In this document: piece after piece, positions 26,763 to 35,738 of the stretch
How positions within the stretch are numbered: position 1 is the first letter of the stretch
How the letters are laid out: every line of letters starts with the position of its first letter
DNA from: Bryobacteraceae bacterium
Lineage (GTDB): Bacteria > Acidobacteriota > Terriglobia > Bryobacterales > Bryobacteraceae
NCBI GenBank assembly: GCA_023384675.1
Contig: JAHDVK010000001.1
Location: 62,001 to 126,000 of the forward strand
Length of the DNA stretch: 64,000 nucleotides
Direction: 5' to 3'
Notes under the pieces: model-generated
What the model was told of the DNA's origin: nothing
Database searches by the model: none
Seen by the model: only the letters and a program-made list of their open reading frames with translations
Program-made: the position numbers and the translations under genes

Positions 26763-27693
26763 CGCCCTCGCTCCCTTCCTTGCGGATCACGTTCATCGCC
26801 ACCGTCAGGAACGATGCCACATCGGCCAGGTTGGACGGCACTACAATCGTGCTCGACTGTTTCGCGATCTTGCCGAATTCGGTGACATACTGCTCGGCCA
26901 CGCGCAACTGCACGGCCTCGTAGCCGCCCGGACTGTTGATCGCCGCCGCCACGCTGCGGATACCTTCCGCCGTCGCCGTCGCCACCGCCATGATCGCCGA
27001 AGCCTCGCCTTCCGCTTCATTGATCTGCTGCTGCTTGTTCGCCTCGGACTCCTTGATCGTCTTTTGCTTTTCGCCTTCGGCCATGTTGATCGCCGACTCG
27101 CGCACCGCTTCGGAGTTCAGAATCGTCGCGCGCTTCTCGCGCTCGGCGCGCATCTGCTTCTCCATGGCGTTCAGGATATCCGAGGGCGGGTTGATCGACT
27201 TGATCTCGTACCGCAGCACCTTCACGCCCCACGGCTCGGTTGCCTTGTCGAGTTCGTTCACCACGCTTGAATTGATATTGGCCCGCTCCTCGAACGTCTT
27301 GTCCAGGTCGATCCGGCCCACTTCACTACGCAGCGTCGTCTGCGCCAGCTGCCGGATCGCGAACCCGTAGTCCGAAATCCCGTAGCTCGCCCGTTCCGGA
27401 TTGAGCACCTTCAGGTACAAAATGCCGTCCACGCCCACCTGCACGTTGTCGCGGGTAATGCAGATTTGCTCCGGGATATCGAGCGCCTGCTCCTTGAGCG
27501 ACAACCTATATCGGATCACATCGACAAACGGCGTCAGAATATGGAAGCCGGCCTGCAGCGTCCCGGCGTAACGGCCGAGGCGCTCCACCACGTAAGCCGA
27601 TTGCTGCGGCACCACCACGGCCGTCTTGGCCAGGATGATCAACACCAGCAAAACAAGCAAAAAGACAACGATCAGCGATCCTTGCAGTTCCAT
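26749..27693 (-). CDS. SPFH/band-7 (stomatin/paraslipin-like) protein
   Basis: A 314-residue protein with an N-terminal membrane helix (about 6-28), the SPFH domain (VPQQSAYVVERLGRYAGTL through VKVLRYEIKSINPP) and a long coiled coil rich in Ala, Glu, Lys and Gln (about 185-250). Such proteins oligomerise into membrane scaffolds. It pairs with the NfeD gene 36 bases upstream, a well-known association. Its 3' end carries the ribosome site of the CYTH gene. Confidence 0.93.
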   Translation of the reverse strand: MELQGSLIVVFLLVLLVLIILAKTAVVVPQQSAYVVERLGRYAGTLQAGFHILTPFVDVIRYRLSLKEQALDIPEQICITRDNVQVGVDGILYLKVLNPERASYGISDYGFAIRQLAQTTLRSEVGRIDLDKTFEERANINSSVVNELDKATEPWGVKVLRYEIKSINPPSDILNAMEKQMRAEREKRATILNSEAVRESAINMAEGEKQKTIKESEANKQQQINEAEGEASAIMAVATATAEGIRSVAAAINSPGGYEAVQLRVAEQYVTEFGKIAKQSSTIVVPSNLADVASFLTVAMNVIRKEGSEGAVRR

Positions 27694-27729
27694 TCGTTCA
27701 ACTCCTCCTCAGATTTCATACTCGCGCGA

Positions 27730-28206
27730 TTACGCGATCCGTTCCGGTTCAGGCGCGGCGGCGGTCGCGCGCACGTACAGCGTCAATCCATCCACCCGCT
27801 CCACCCGGCACCGCTGTGCGACAGCCAGCGGCTCCGGCCCCACGTTTTGCGCATTCCACGTGGTGCCGCGCAACTCCACCTTGCCGATCGCGCCCGCGGC
27901 CAGCGGCTCCAGCGCCTTCGCCGTCTCCCCCGCCAGCGAATCCACGGGAATCTGCGGCGTCAGCGGTTGAAAGCGCTGCTGCAGGGGTTTGCGGAAAAAC
28001 GCCAGCCCCGCCACCGAGACAACCAGAAAGATCAGACCGTCCACGGGCAGCGTAGTCGCCAGCCCTGCCCACTTCAGCAACCCCACCACCACGGCGCCCG
28101 CGCCAAAGAAGAGGATAAAGAAGCCGCCCGGCGTCATAATCTCACCCGCCATCAGGACCAAGCCCAGAATCACCCACATCCACCACGTCATCGCCAGCGT
28201 TTCCAT
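27730..28206 (-). CDS. NfeD-like membrane protein (short form)
   Basis: A 158-residue protein with about four hydrophobic segments (residues about 5-75) and a C-terminal OB-fold (VDSLAGETAKALEPLAAGAIGKVELRG, abbreviated; typical of NfeD). The serine protease domain of long NfeD is absent, as in the short form. ATG 28206 is preferred (GGAGAGG upstream); GTG 28227 is also in frame. It partners the SPFH protein next to it in membrane quality control. Confidence 0.88.
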   Translation of the reverse strand: METLAMTWWMWVILGLVLMAGEIMTPGGFFILFFGAGAVVVGLLKWAGLATTLPVDGLIFLVVSVAGLAFFRKPLQQRFQPLTPQIPVDSLAGETAKALEPLAAGAIGKVELRGTTWNAQNVGPEPLAVAQRCRVERVDGLTLYVRATAAAPEPERIA

Positions 28207-28332
28207 GCGTTGGGGCCTCTCCCCCACTGCGGATCATACTCCAAACGCGTAAGCCCTGTATATCTTTGACCGCGGCTCCGGATCAGGGTATGCTAAAAGC
28301 GTTGATTCTCCACCCGAGGTGTATCTTTACTC

Positions 28333-29670
28333 ATGTCTGCTAACCAGTCGAACCGCAGAGACTTCGTGGCTTCCGCCGCCGCCCTTGGCCTGGCGGGTTC
28401 CGCGATGGCCAAATCATCTTCTTCCAAATCCGCGCAGGGCCGCGTCATCGGCGCCAACGACCGGATCAACGTCGCCGTGATCGGCACGGGCGGCCGCGGT
28501 TTCTATGTCGGCGACAAGTTCGACAAATACAACGAAATCAAAGCTAATTCCTGCCAGATCGTTGGCGTATGCGACGTCTACCAGAAGCGCGTCACCCGCG
28601 GCAAGGAACGCTTCAAGTGCGACGGCACCCTGGACTACCGCGAAATCCTCAACCGTTCCGATGTCGACGCTGTCATCGTCGCCACCCCCGACCACTGGCA
28701 CGCCAAAATCGCACTCGAAGCGATGGATAAGGGCAAGGACGTTTACCTCGAAAAGCCCATGTGCCACACCATCGCCGAGGTGAAGCAACTCATCGACACC
28801 GTTCGCGAAACCAAGCGCATCGTCCAGGTCGGCTCCCAGACCACCTCCGGCGACCAGTGGTGGAAGGCCCGCAAAGCCATCGCCGACGGCATGCTCGGCG
28901 ACATGATCATGAGCCAGGGCAGCTACCACCGGAACTCCACCGACGGCGAGTGGAACTGGAAGATCGACCCCGACGCCAGCCCCACCAAGTCCGGCGATGA
29001 CTACATCGACTGGAAGATGTTCACCGCCGCCGCTGCCAATTCCAAGATCCCCTACGACGCTGACCGCTTCTTCCGCTACCGCAAGTATTGGGACTACTCC
29101 GGCGGCGTCGCCACCGACCTCTACTTCCACGTCATGGCGCCCATGAACGTCTGCTGGGGCGACGCCCAGTACCCCGAACGCGTCATCGGCTCCGGCGGCA
29201 TCTACAAGTTCAAGGACGAGCGCGAAGTGCCCGACACCTTCCACCTCGTTGCCGAATACAAGAAGGGCTTCTCGGTGGTGCTCTCGTCTTCGATGGCCAA
29301 CTCCGAGCATATCCCCGGCCTGATCCGCGGCTACCAAGGTTCGCTGATCATGGTGGAGCACGGCCGCTTCGAAGGCTTCGCCCCCCATATCACCGTGAAG
29401 CCCGAAAAGCGCGTCATCAACGCCGAATACAAGGCCAAGTGGGGCGAAGAACCCATCAAGATCGAAGTCGAGAACAAGGACACGATGTTTACCCACATCG
29501 GCAACTTCCTCGACTGCATCCGCTCGCGCCAGAAGCCCACGCTCGACGTGGAAACCGCCGCCCGCGCCCAGGTCGCCATCACCATGTCGGTGCAGAGCTA
29601 CCGCCAGGGCAAGGTGCTGTACTTCGACGAGCGCACCTTCAAGGTCACCGACAAGCCGGTGCGCGCGTAA
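28333..29670 (+). CDS. Tat-exported Gfo/Idh/MocA family oxidoreductase
   Basis: A 445-residue protein with a twin-arginine signal ([16 protein letters not shown]) and an NAD(P)-binding Rossmann domain ([30 protein letters not shown]; the EKP motif in [11 protein letters not shown]). The C-terminal Gfo domain follows. These enzymes oxidise or reduce sugar carbons; exported members are typical of Acidobacteriota and Planctomycetota. ATG 28333 is chosen because the signal starts there. A terminator follows. Confidence 0.9.
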   Translation: MSANQSNRRDFVASAAALGLAGSAMAKSSSSKSAQGRVIGANDRINVAVIGTGGRGFYVGDKFDKYNEIKANSCQIVGVCDVYQKRVTRGKERFKCDGTLDYREILNRSDVDAVIVATPDHWHAKIALEAMDKGKDVYLEKPMCHTIAEVKQLIDTVRETKRIVQVGSQTTSGDQWWKARKAIADGMLGDMIMSQGSYHRNSTDGEWNWKIDPDASPTKSGDDYIDWKMFTAAAANSKIPYDADRFFRYRKYWDYSGGVATDLYFHVMAPMNVCWGDAQYPERVIGSGGIYKFKDEREVPDTFHLVAEYKKGFSVVLSSSMANSEHIPGLIRGYQGSLIMVEHGRFEGFAPHITVKPEKRVINAEYKAKWGEEPIKIEVENKDTMFTHIGNFLDCIRSRQKPTLDVETAARAQVAITMSVQSYRQGKVLYFDERTFKVTDKPVRA

Positions 29671-29688
29671 CTCCTTTCAAACGTGAAA

Positions 29689-29733
29689 CAAACGGGCCGG
29701 AACCCCAACCCTGGGGCTCCGGCCCGTTTGTTG
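29689..29733 (+). terminator. Rho-independent terminator
   Basis: A long hairpin 29689-29730 (CAAACGGGCCGGA pairs with TCCGGCCCGTTTG, one mismatch, then CCCC with GGGG, 6-base loop) followed by TTG. It closes the Gfo/Idh/MocA transcript. Confidence 0.8.
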
Positions 29734-29767
29734 TCCCCGGGCGGATGTCAGTGCTACACTCTCCCCA

Positions 29768-30565
29768 ATGAAAATGATCCTAAGTGTCCTGTTTTGCACC
29801 GGACTCGTCTTCGCCCAGGGGCCGGCGATTGATGATGACGCGCTCTGGGCGCATTTCGAGCGGTGGACCGCCGAACTGAAGGCCCTGCCACCCGGTGAGA
29901 GGGCGTCCATGCGCGACCGCTACGTCAAGGGACTCACCGAAGCCGGCGTTGCTGCGGATGAGGCGCAGACGCGCCATGAACGCATCGAAAAATTGCGGCG
30001 CGCCTCCACACATCGCGAGCGGGTTTACTGGGATGCCGCGTTCAAGTCCGGCGCCGGGCCGGACGCCCCCCTCGAACTTCTGCGGGACACTGTGGCCTGG
30101 CTGAAGCCCGGCCGTGCCCTCGACGCCGGCATGGGCCGCGGCCGGAACGCCCTCTATCTTGCGTCCCTGGGCTGGGACGTCACTGGCTACGATATTTCCA
30201 CCGACGCGCTCAAGGCCGCGCAGGCGCACGCCGCGCAGGCAGGCCTGAAGATCAACGCCGTGGAAGCCCGGCACGACACTTTCGAGTTCGGCGAATCAAA
30301 ATGGGATCTGATCATCTGCGCCTACTGCTATATGCGGCTCGGCGAGGAGCAATGGCCTGCCCTGTTGCACAAAGCGCTCAAGCCGGGTGGAATCGTCGTG
30401 TTCCAAACCTCAACCGCCACCCGTTTCTCCGTGACTGACCTGGCCGCCCTCTGGAAGGGCTTCCGCCTGCTGCGGGCTGAAGACCTGGATGCCGGCATGG
30501 TGGTGAACGACTGGAGCCCCTCGCGCGTCCATCCGACGGGCAAGATCGTGGCCCGCAGGCAGTAA
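29768..30565 (+). CDS. SAM-dependent methyltransferase with an N-terminal signal peptide
   Basis: A 265-residue protein. Residues 1-17 (MILSVLFCTGLVFAQG) look like a cleavable Sec signal; a helical region (about 25-90) precedes a class I methyltransferase domain: ALDAGMGRGRNALYLASLGW (motif I), DVTGYDISTDAL, and WDLIICAYCYM. The core resembles TehB-like enzymes. A SAM-dependent enzyme outside the cytoplasm would have no known methyl donor, so either the signal is an anchor or misread, or the protein acts unusually. The gene stands alone between two terminators. Confidence 0.8.
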   Translation: MKMILSVLFCTGLVFAQGPAIDDDALWAHFERWTAELKALPPGERASMRDRYVKGLTEAGVAADEAQTRHERIEKLRRASTHRERVYWDAAFKSGAGPDAPLELLRDTVAWLKPGRALDAGMGRGRNALYLASLGWDVTGYDISTDALKAAQAHAAQAGLKINAVEARHDTFEFGESKWDLIICAYCYMRLGEEQWPALLHKALKPGGIVVFQTSTATRFSVTDLAALWKGFRLLRAEDLDAGMVVNDWSPSRVHPTGKIVARRQ

Positions 30566-30585
30566 TAAGGACACAAAAGGGGCTC

Positions 30586-30610
30586 AAAACGTGTCACTGA
30601 ACACCGTTTT
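30586..30610. terminator. Bidirectional terminator between convergent genes
   Basis: AAAACG (30586-30591) pairs with CGTTTT (30605-30610), with TGT/ACA extending the stem around a bulged C. Runs of A and T flank it, so it can act on both strands, serving the methyltransferase (+) and the S1-type gene (-). A second perfect 10-base hairpin (30622-30631 with 30638-30647) overlaps the S1 stop codon. Confidence 0.6.
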
Positions 30611-30645
30611 ACGCGTTCTGGAGGGCAAAAAACTGCGTTTTTGCC

Positions 30646-32349
30646 CTATTCCGCGAGTTCCAACTCGACGCGGCGGCTGGCGGCGTCGAGCGAGGTTATC
30701 TTGAACTTGCGGATCTGGCCCGGTTTCAGGCCCTTGTCGCTTTCGCTGCCGCCGGCGCCGCTCTTCCATTTGGAAGCGAGCATCGCGGCCAGGTCGTCGA
30801 CGTTGGCCGAGGCGGCCGAAGCGCCTCCTGCAGAGCCGCCAGACTCTTCCTTCGTCTTGCAGCGGGCCGTAACTCCTTCAGCCACTTCGATTTTGGCCCA
30901 GCTTGCGTGGGCTTCCACGACACGGCCCATCAGCGTCTCGCCCTCGGCGTGTTCGGTGATGAACAGGTCGGCCGAGGTCGGCTCCAACTGTTTCATCGAC
31001 AAGCGAATCCGCTTCCGGCTCTTGTCCACCTCGAGGACCGCCGCCTTCACCGCCTGGCCTTCCTTCAGTACCTCGTTTGGATGCTGTACACGCTTTTCCC
31101 GAGTGATGTCAGCGACATGGATCATTCCTTCGATACCGTCGCCCAGATCCACGAAAGCGCCAAACTGAGCCAGACTCGTGATTGGCCCTTCCACCACCGT
31201 GCCGGGGGTGTACTTCTCCACCGCGAGATCCCAGGGGTTGCCCATGATCTGTTTGAGGCCGAGCGAAATCCGCTTCGAATCGGTCTTGATTTCCAGGACC
31301 TGCGCTTCCACTTCCTCGCCCACGCTCAATACGTCGGCAGCCGTGCGGACGCGCTTCGTCCACGACATTTCGGATAGGTGAATCAGCCCGTCCACGCCCG
31401 GCAACAGCTCCACAAAAGCCCCGAATTCGGCAAGCCGGACTACCTTGCCCGTCACGCGGTCGCCGGGCTTAAATCGCTCGATCGCCTGCGCCCAGGGATC
31501 AGGTTGAAGCTGCTTCAAGCCCAGCGCGATCTTCTTCGCCTGCCGGTTGATCTTCAGGATCTTCACCTGCAGCGTCTGCCCTACGCTGAGCAGCGAAGCG
31601 GGCTTCTCCACGCGGCTCCAGCTCATGTCGGTGACATGCAGCAGCCCGTCGACACCGGGCAGAATCTCCAGGAAAGCGCCGAAATCGGTCAGTGAGCGGA
31701 CGCGCGCCTCTACTATCTGGCCCTCCTGCAGTCCTTCCAGCGCCTGCTTGCGAGCCGCGGCCGCCTGCTCTTCGAGTACCTGGCGGCGATCCACCACGAC
31801 GTCCGGCCGGTCGGGGTTGGAGACGTCGAGCTTGGTGATCCGGCACTCGATGGTCTGTCCCACCAGGGTAGGCAACTCGTTCATCTCGCGGATGCCGCTG
31901 CGTGAAGCGGGCAGAAACGCCGGCGCACCCACGTCCACCCGCAGCCCGCCCTTCACCAATTCAGTGACGCGGCCCGCCACAACCAGCTTTTCGTCGAACG
32001 CGGCCTGAAGCGCGGTGAAGTCTTTCGGCTGCTCCACCCGGATAGTGGACAGAGTGTAGTACGATCCGTCGTCCGTCCGGCCGCTGATGTTCACCTTCAA
32101 TAAAGAACCCGGCCCAAGATCCGGCGGCAATCCCGCGGCGTCGCGCCGCAGCAAACCCTCCATCTTGCGGCCGATATCGACGACGAAGGCGTCCTCTATC
32201 ACGGAGACGATTGTGCCGTCCAGGGCTGCGTTCTGGCCTTCTGCGCTGGCCTGTTCAGCCTCAAACTCCCGCAGGACATCGCCGAAATCGGCTTCCTCAT
32301 GCGACATAGCGGGGGTCTCCACATTCTGGGGGGACTCAGGGGAACTCAT
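30646..32349 (-). CDS. Ribosomal protein S1-type multi-S1-domain RNA-binding protein
   Basis: A 567-residue protein with six S1-like units: about 43-105, 118-190, 206-275, 290-360, 377-447 and a last one from about 463 to the C-terminus. Typical blocks are VEARVRSLTDFGAFLEILPG and VTGKVVRLAEFGAFVELLPG. The first two are divergent, as in S1 where they bind the ribosome and mRNA. The last unit is interrupted by a Gly/Ser/Ala-rich insert (about 495-535). Length is close to S1 of Escherichia coli. It may be rpsA, but I cannot exclude a paralogue. Confidence 0.88.
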   Translation of the reverse strand: MSSPESPQNVETPAMSHEEADFGDVLREFEAEQASAEGQNAALDGTIVSVIEDAFVVDIGRKMEGLLRRDAAGLPPDLGPGSLLKVNISGRTDDGSYYTLSTIRVEQPKDFTALQAAFDEKLVVAGRVTELVKGGLRVDVGAPAFLPASRSGIREMNELPTLVGQTIECRITKLDVSNPDRPDVVVDRRQVLEEQAAAARKQALEGLQEGQIVEARVRSLTDFGAFLEILPGVDGLLHVTDMSWSRVEKPASLLSVGQTLQVKILKINRQAKKIALGLKQLQPDPWAQAIERFKPGDRVTGKVVRLAEFGAFVELLPGVDGLIHLSEMSWTKRVRTAADVLSVGEEVEAQVLEIKTDSKRISLGLKQIMGNPWDLAVEKYTPGTVVEGPITSLAQFGAFVDLGDGIEGMIHVADITREKRVQHPNEVLKEGQAVKAAVLEVDKSRKRIRLSMKQLEPTSADLFITEHAEGETLMGRVVEAHASWAKIEVAEGVTARCKTKEESGGSAGGASAASANVDDLAAMLASKWKSGAGGSESDKGLKPGQIRKFKITSLDAASRRVELELAE

Positions 32350-32416
32350 GGATTAACTCGCGAGACGCCTCTTATTGTGCCACACTCAACCTCCGCAATG
32401 GCGCTACGATGGCAAC

Positions 32417-33712
32417 GTGACCGCGTCCGGCCCAGAAACTACACAAACGTCTTCCGTCCACAAGCCGGCGCCCTGGATGCGTGCCCAGGACGTCGTCTGG
32501 CTGCTGCTGTTCTCCGCGCTTGCCCTGGTCTCGCCGCGCCGCACTTCCGCCGAACTGGAAATGCTCGCGGCCCTGGCGATTGTCCAACTCGCGGCGCCGC
32601 GAATCAGCGCTCTCGCCACGGACCGCGGCCGGGCGATGGTCGTCGCCGTGAAGCTGCTGCTCGGTTTCCTGCTCATCGGCGTCACCGGCGGCATCCTTTC
32701 GTCGTATTACCTGATCCTCCTCCTGCCCGTGCTCTCGGCCGCCACTACCGTAGGCCCCGCGGGCACTGCCCTGACCACCGCCCTGGCCTGTCTCGCCTAT
32801 CTCGCATTCCTGCCGCTGGCCTTTTCTTTTGGGTTTCTGATCGACATGGAACTCCTGCGCGACGTTTCGTTGCGTGTGCTGTTCCTCCCCGTGGTGGCCT
32901 ACCTCACCTACCAACTGGCTCGCGAGAACCGCGAACAGGCCGCGCGCGCCCGGGAGACGGCTGCGGAACTCGCCGAAACCAACCGCCGCCTGCTGGAGGC
33001 CGAGGCTTCGGCCCGCCGTGCCGAACGCCTGGCGGCCCTCGGCCAACTCACAGCCGGGTTGGCTCACGAACTCCGTAATCCTCTGGGCACGATCAAAGCT
33101 TCCTCGGAGATGCTTCTCGACCGCCTTGATGCACCCAGGCACGAAGAGGACGGAGGCTTACCGCAGGAGCTGGCAGGCTACATTTCTTCGGAGGTGGACC
33201 GGGCAAATCACCTTGTCTCCCGATTCCTCGAATTTGCGCGTCCTCTCAAGCTCCGGTTGGCGCCGACAGATTTGAACGCGCTGGCGGACCAAGCCATCAG
33301 CCACCTTGAGCGCGAGCGCCCCGAGGCCGCGGCGCAATTCCACAAGAATTACGATCCCGCTGTCCCGCAGTTGCAGGCCGATGCGGAACTTCTTGAAAGG
33401 GTTGTGTTTAACCTGCTCCGCAACGCGATCGAGGCCTCGCCGCCTGGCAGCGTCGTGACTGTCCGAACGCGCTACGCCCAAGGCGTGGCGGAACTTGCTG
33501 TCCTCGATCGCGGCCAGGGTATCCCCGCCGAATCGAGGGAGCAGATCTTCAACCCGTTTTTCACTACAAAACCCACCGGTATTGGCCTCGGCCTGGCCAT
33601 CAGTTCGAAGATTGTGGACGAACATGGAGGGTTGATCCAGGTAGAGTCAGAGCCGGGGCGCGGATCTGCTTTCCTCGTGCAATTGCCGGTCGAACGGCCT
33701 CAATCTTTGTAA
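32417..33712 (+). CDS. Membrane sensor histidine kinase
   Basis: About 431 residues. Five or so membrane helices (about 20-165), a coiled-coil linker (about 165-205), then the phosphoacceptor block LAHELRNPLG with H217, N box NLLRNAIEA, G1 DRGQGIP, and G2 GIGLGLAI. It autophosphorylates and would pass phosphate to a receiver. No PAS or HAMP domain is evident. GTG 32417 is my choice; TTG 32375 or ATG 32474/32494-region starts are possible and no ribosome site decides. The next gene encodes a winged helix with no receiver. Confidence 0.85.
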   Translation: MTASGPETTQTSSVHKPAPWMRAQDVVWLLLFSALALVSPRRTSAELEMLAALAIVQLAAPRISALATDRGRAMVVAVKLLLGFLLIGVTGGILSSYYLILLLPVLSAATTVGPAGTALTTALACLAYLAFLPLAFSFGFLIDMELLRDVSLRVLFLPVVAYLTYQLARENREQAARARETAAELAETNRRLLEAEASARRAERLAALGQLTAGLAHELRNPLGTIKASSEMLLDRLDAPRHEEDGGLPQELAGYISSEVDRANHLVSRFLEFARPLKLRLAPTDLNALADQAISHLERERPEAAAQFHKNYDPAVPQLQADAELLERVVFNLLRNAIEASPPGSVVTVRTRYAQGVAELAVLDRGQGIPAESREQIFNPFFTTKPTGIGLGLAISSKIVDEHGGLIQVESEPGRGSAFLVQLPVERPQSL

Positions 33713-33881
33713 ACTTGGCGGCGTGAACCGGGAAATAAGCGATTTTTCGTAACTTCCCGCGAACGGAAATCGACGCGGTTCGTCTATCCCTAGGACGACA
33801 ATTTGAGCAGCCGCCGAAGCCGGCTGCCAGGATCGGCTGGTGTCGATCCCCCCAAGAAAACCCTGGACGAGGAGCCTAGAG

Positions 33882-34208
33882 ATGATGAACTTCTTCGCCA
33901 ATGCTGGGAGCGGCGCCGCCACGACCGCCTCGGTTACCCCTGCGCCGGTCCAAGCCCGTCTGACTCGGAAAGAAAGGGAACTGCTCACGATTCTGATGCA
34001 GAACCCCGGCCGCTGCATCAGCCGCGATACCCTGCTAAGAACCGTCTGGAACTATGCCGAAGGGGCGAGAACGCGCACCGTGGACGTCCATATCCAACGC
34101 CTGCGGCGCAAACTCGGGCGCGATGCCGCCTCCATCAAGACGATCGTCCGTCTGGGCTACTGCTGGTTCCCCGACCAGGATATGGCTGGTCACCCGGCGG
34201 TCTGCTGA
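33882..34208 (+). CDS. Stand-alone OmpR-type winged-helix protein (no receiver domain)
   Basis: A 108-residue protein. Residues about 24-100 form the OmpR/PhoB C-terminal winged helix: LTRKERELLTILMQNPGRC, then SRDTLLRTVW, TRTVDVHIQRLRRKLG and IKTIVRLGYCW. No Asp-receiver precedes it; the 170 bases between the kinase and this gene hold no coding sign. ATG 33882 has GAGGAG upstream; an in-frame GTG at 33840 has none. It may bind DNA constitutively or be controlled by an unlinked partner. Confidence 0.8.
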   Translation: MMNFFANAGSGAATTASVTPAPVQARLTRKERELLTILMQNPGRCISRDTLLRTVWNYAEGARTRTVDVHIQRLRRKLGRDAASIKTIVRLGYCWFPDQDMAGHPAVC

Positions 34209-34271
34209 GCCACCCTCAATTAGGCATCGAGGGCTGGCCATCGCCTTAAGGATTTCTTTTCAGAGGGTTAC

Positions 34272-34297
34272 GAGCCTCCCTCTTGAGGGGGAGGCTC
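34272..34297. terminator. GC-rich hairpin, possible terminator
   Basis: GAGCCTCCC (34272-34280) pairs with GGGAGGCTC (34289-34297), 8-base loop. It lies between convergent genes but no U tract follows on either strand, so a termination role is uncertain. Confidence 0.35.
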
Positions 34298-34358
34298 GCG
34301 GCCCTTGGGGGCTGTGATTTTAATGAAATCGGCCGGTGAGCGGGCTCACCGAGACATC

Positions 34359-35723
34359 TCAGGACCACAGTTCCGAAACGGGCCTATAGTCAATCCCCTG
34401 ATTCAGCGGGACCAGCGAAAAGCCGCGGCCGAGCGGATCGTCGTAATAAGTCTTAGTCCAATCGATGCCCAGAGCGGCATAGATCGTGGCCTCGATGTCC
34501 TCTGTCCGGATCTCACGGTCCGCCGCCCAGCCGGGTTCGACCACGTTGCGGCCCACGTCATCGGTGACGCCAATGGCTCGGCCGCCGCGGATACCCGCGC
34601 CCGCCATCATGACCGACTGGGTGAGGAAGTGATCCCTCCCCCCCTGGCCATTCAGGGGGCCGACAGTTCGCCCGAATTCACCCATCACCACGACGAGCGT
34701 TTCATTGAGCAGGCCGTCCCGCTTCAAATCCGTGAGCAGGGCGCTGAGCCCCGCATCCAACTGCCGCGACTGTGAATTGGCGTTCGCAGCGTTCAATGCG
34801 GTGTTGTAGATGTTCGCGTGGTTGTCCCATCCGCCCATGGTGATCTGAATGAAGCGCGTACCAAGATTCGACTTCAACAGGTTCCGCGCCGTCAGGCAGG
34901 CCCGGGCGAAGCCGTTCGCTCCGCCATACGTGGTGGTTTCCTCGGCCGAAAAACGGAATGCCGAGTCAACGGTATCGTTGTACATCATCTTTCGCGCTGC
35001 GGTATTGAAGAGTGCAAGCTCCGCAGCCGCCGGGCCGATTTCCTCCGCCGCTCCGCCTTCCAACGCCATCAACAGGCCATGCCGGCGTTCGAAGGCAGCA
35101 GGGCCCGCGGGGTTGGTGGTGTTGCCGAGGCCATTGCCTGCCGGCGTAACGTAAAACGGCGCGTGCAGAGGCTCGAAATAGCCCTGCGCCGGTCCACTGG
35201 ATGCATTCAGGGAGACGAACGCCGGCAAGGTGCGGTCTTCCGGACCGCCACCCGATTCGCGCGAGACCACGCTGCCGATGTGCGGCGCAATCTTCGAAAG
35301 ACCCGAAAGCGGGTTCCGTCCAATCTGGACCCAAGTCTGGGCCAGTCCGTGAACCAAAGCCCATGCGCGGACAGACCGCACCAGGGCGATGTCAGGCAAC
35401 TGCTCAGCCAGGCGCGGCATCAACCCGCGCGGCCAGCGGATCTCCCCATAGCTTTCCGGCTCGAAGGCGGCTGGCGTCCAAGCCCCTTCCTTCAGGTCGA
35501 ACGTGTCCGAATGACTGATGCCGCCGGCCAGCAGGACGAAAACCACATTCCGGGCGTGCCCGTTCCCCACCGTCGCCGCTCTGGTGAGGGATCGAGGCAG
35601 AAAGAATGAACCTGCCAGCGCGGCACCGGCGTGCCGGAAAAACACCCGCCGGTCCAGGCCCGGCCGGCTCCAGAACTGTGAGCCTTGCGCCTTGCTCCAA
35701 TCCACTCCGAAGCGGTTCTTCAT
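34359..35723 (-). CDS. DUF1501 family protein, Tat-exported
   Basis: A 454-residue protein. The twin-arginine signal is DRRVFFRHAGAALAGSFF (about 25-42), then the DUF1501 core with VVFVLLAGGISHSDTFDLK, which resembles sulfatase/alkaline-phosphatase-like folds. Late blocks include VVVMGEFGRT and GRDHF (about 340-365). DUF1501 genes nearly always accompany DUF1549/DUF1553 genes, as here (15 bases downstream of one). The biochemical role is not established. Confidence 0.92.
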   Translation of the reverse strand: MKNRFGVDWSKAQGSQFWSRPGLDRRVFFRHAGAALAGSFFLPRSLTRAATVGNGHARNVVFVLLAGGISHSDTFDLKEGAWTPAAFEPESYGEIRWPRGLMPRLAEQLPDIALVRSVRAWALVHGLAQTWVQIGRNPLSGLSKIAPHIGSVVSRESGGGPEDRTLPAFVSLNASSGPAQGYFEPLHAPFYVTPAGNGLGNTTNPAGPAAFERRHGLLMALEGGAAEEIGPAAAELALFNTAARKMMYNDTVDSAFRFSAEETTTYGGANGFARACLTARNLLKSNLGTRFIQITMGGWDNHANIYNTALNAANANSQSRQLDAGLSALLTDLKRDGLLNETLVVVMGEFGRTVGPLNGQGGRDHFLTQSVMMAGAGIRGGRAIGVTDDVGRNVVEPGWAADREIRTEDIEATIYAALGIDWTKTYYDDPLGRGFSLVPLNQGIDYRPVSELWS

Positions 35724-35738
35724 GTCATTTCCTCCTGG

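Noticed and set aside
28414-29496. A 360-codon open frame antisense to the Gfo/Idh/MocA gene
   Set aside because: Low-complexity Gly/Val/Asp-rich translation with no motif; a shadow of the real gene.
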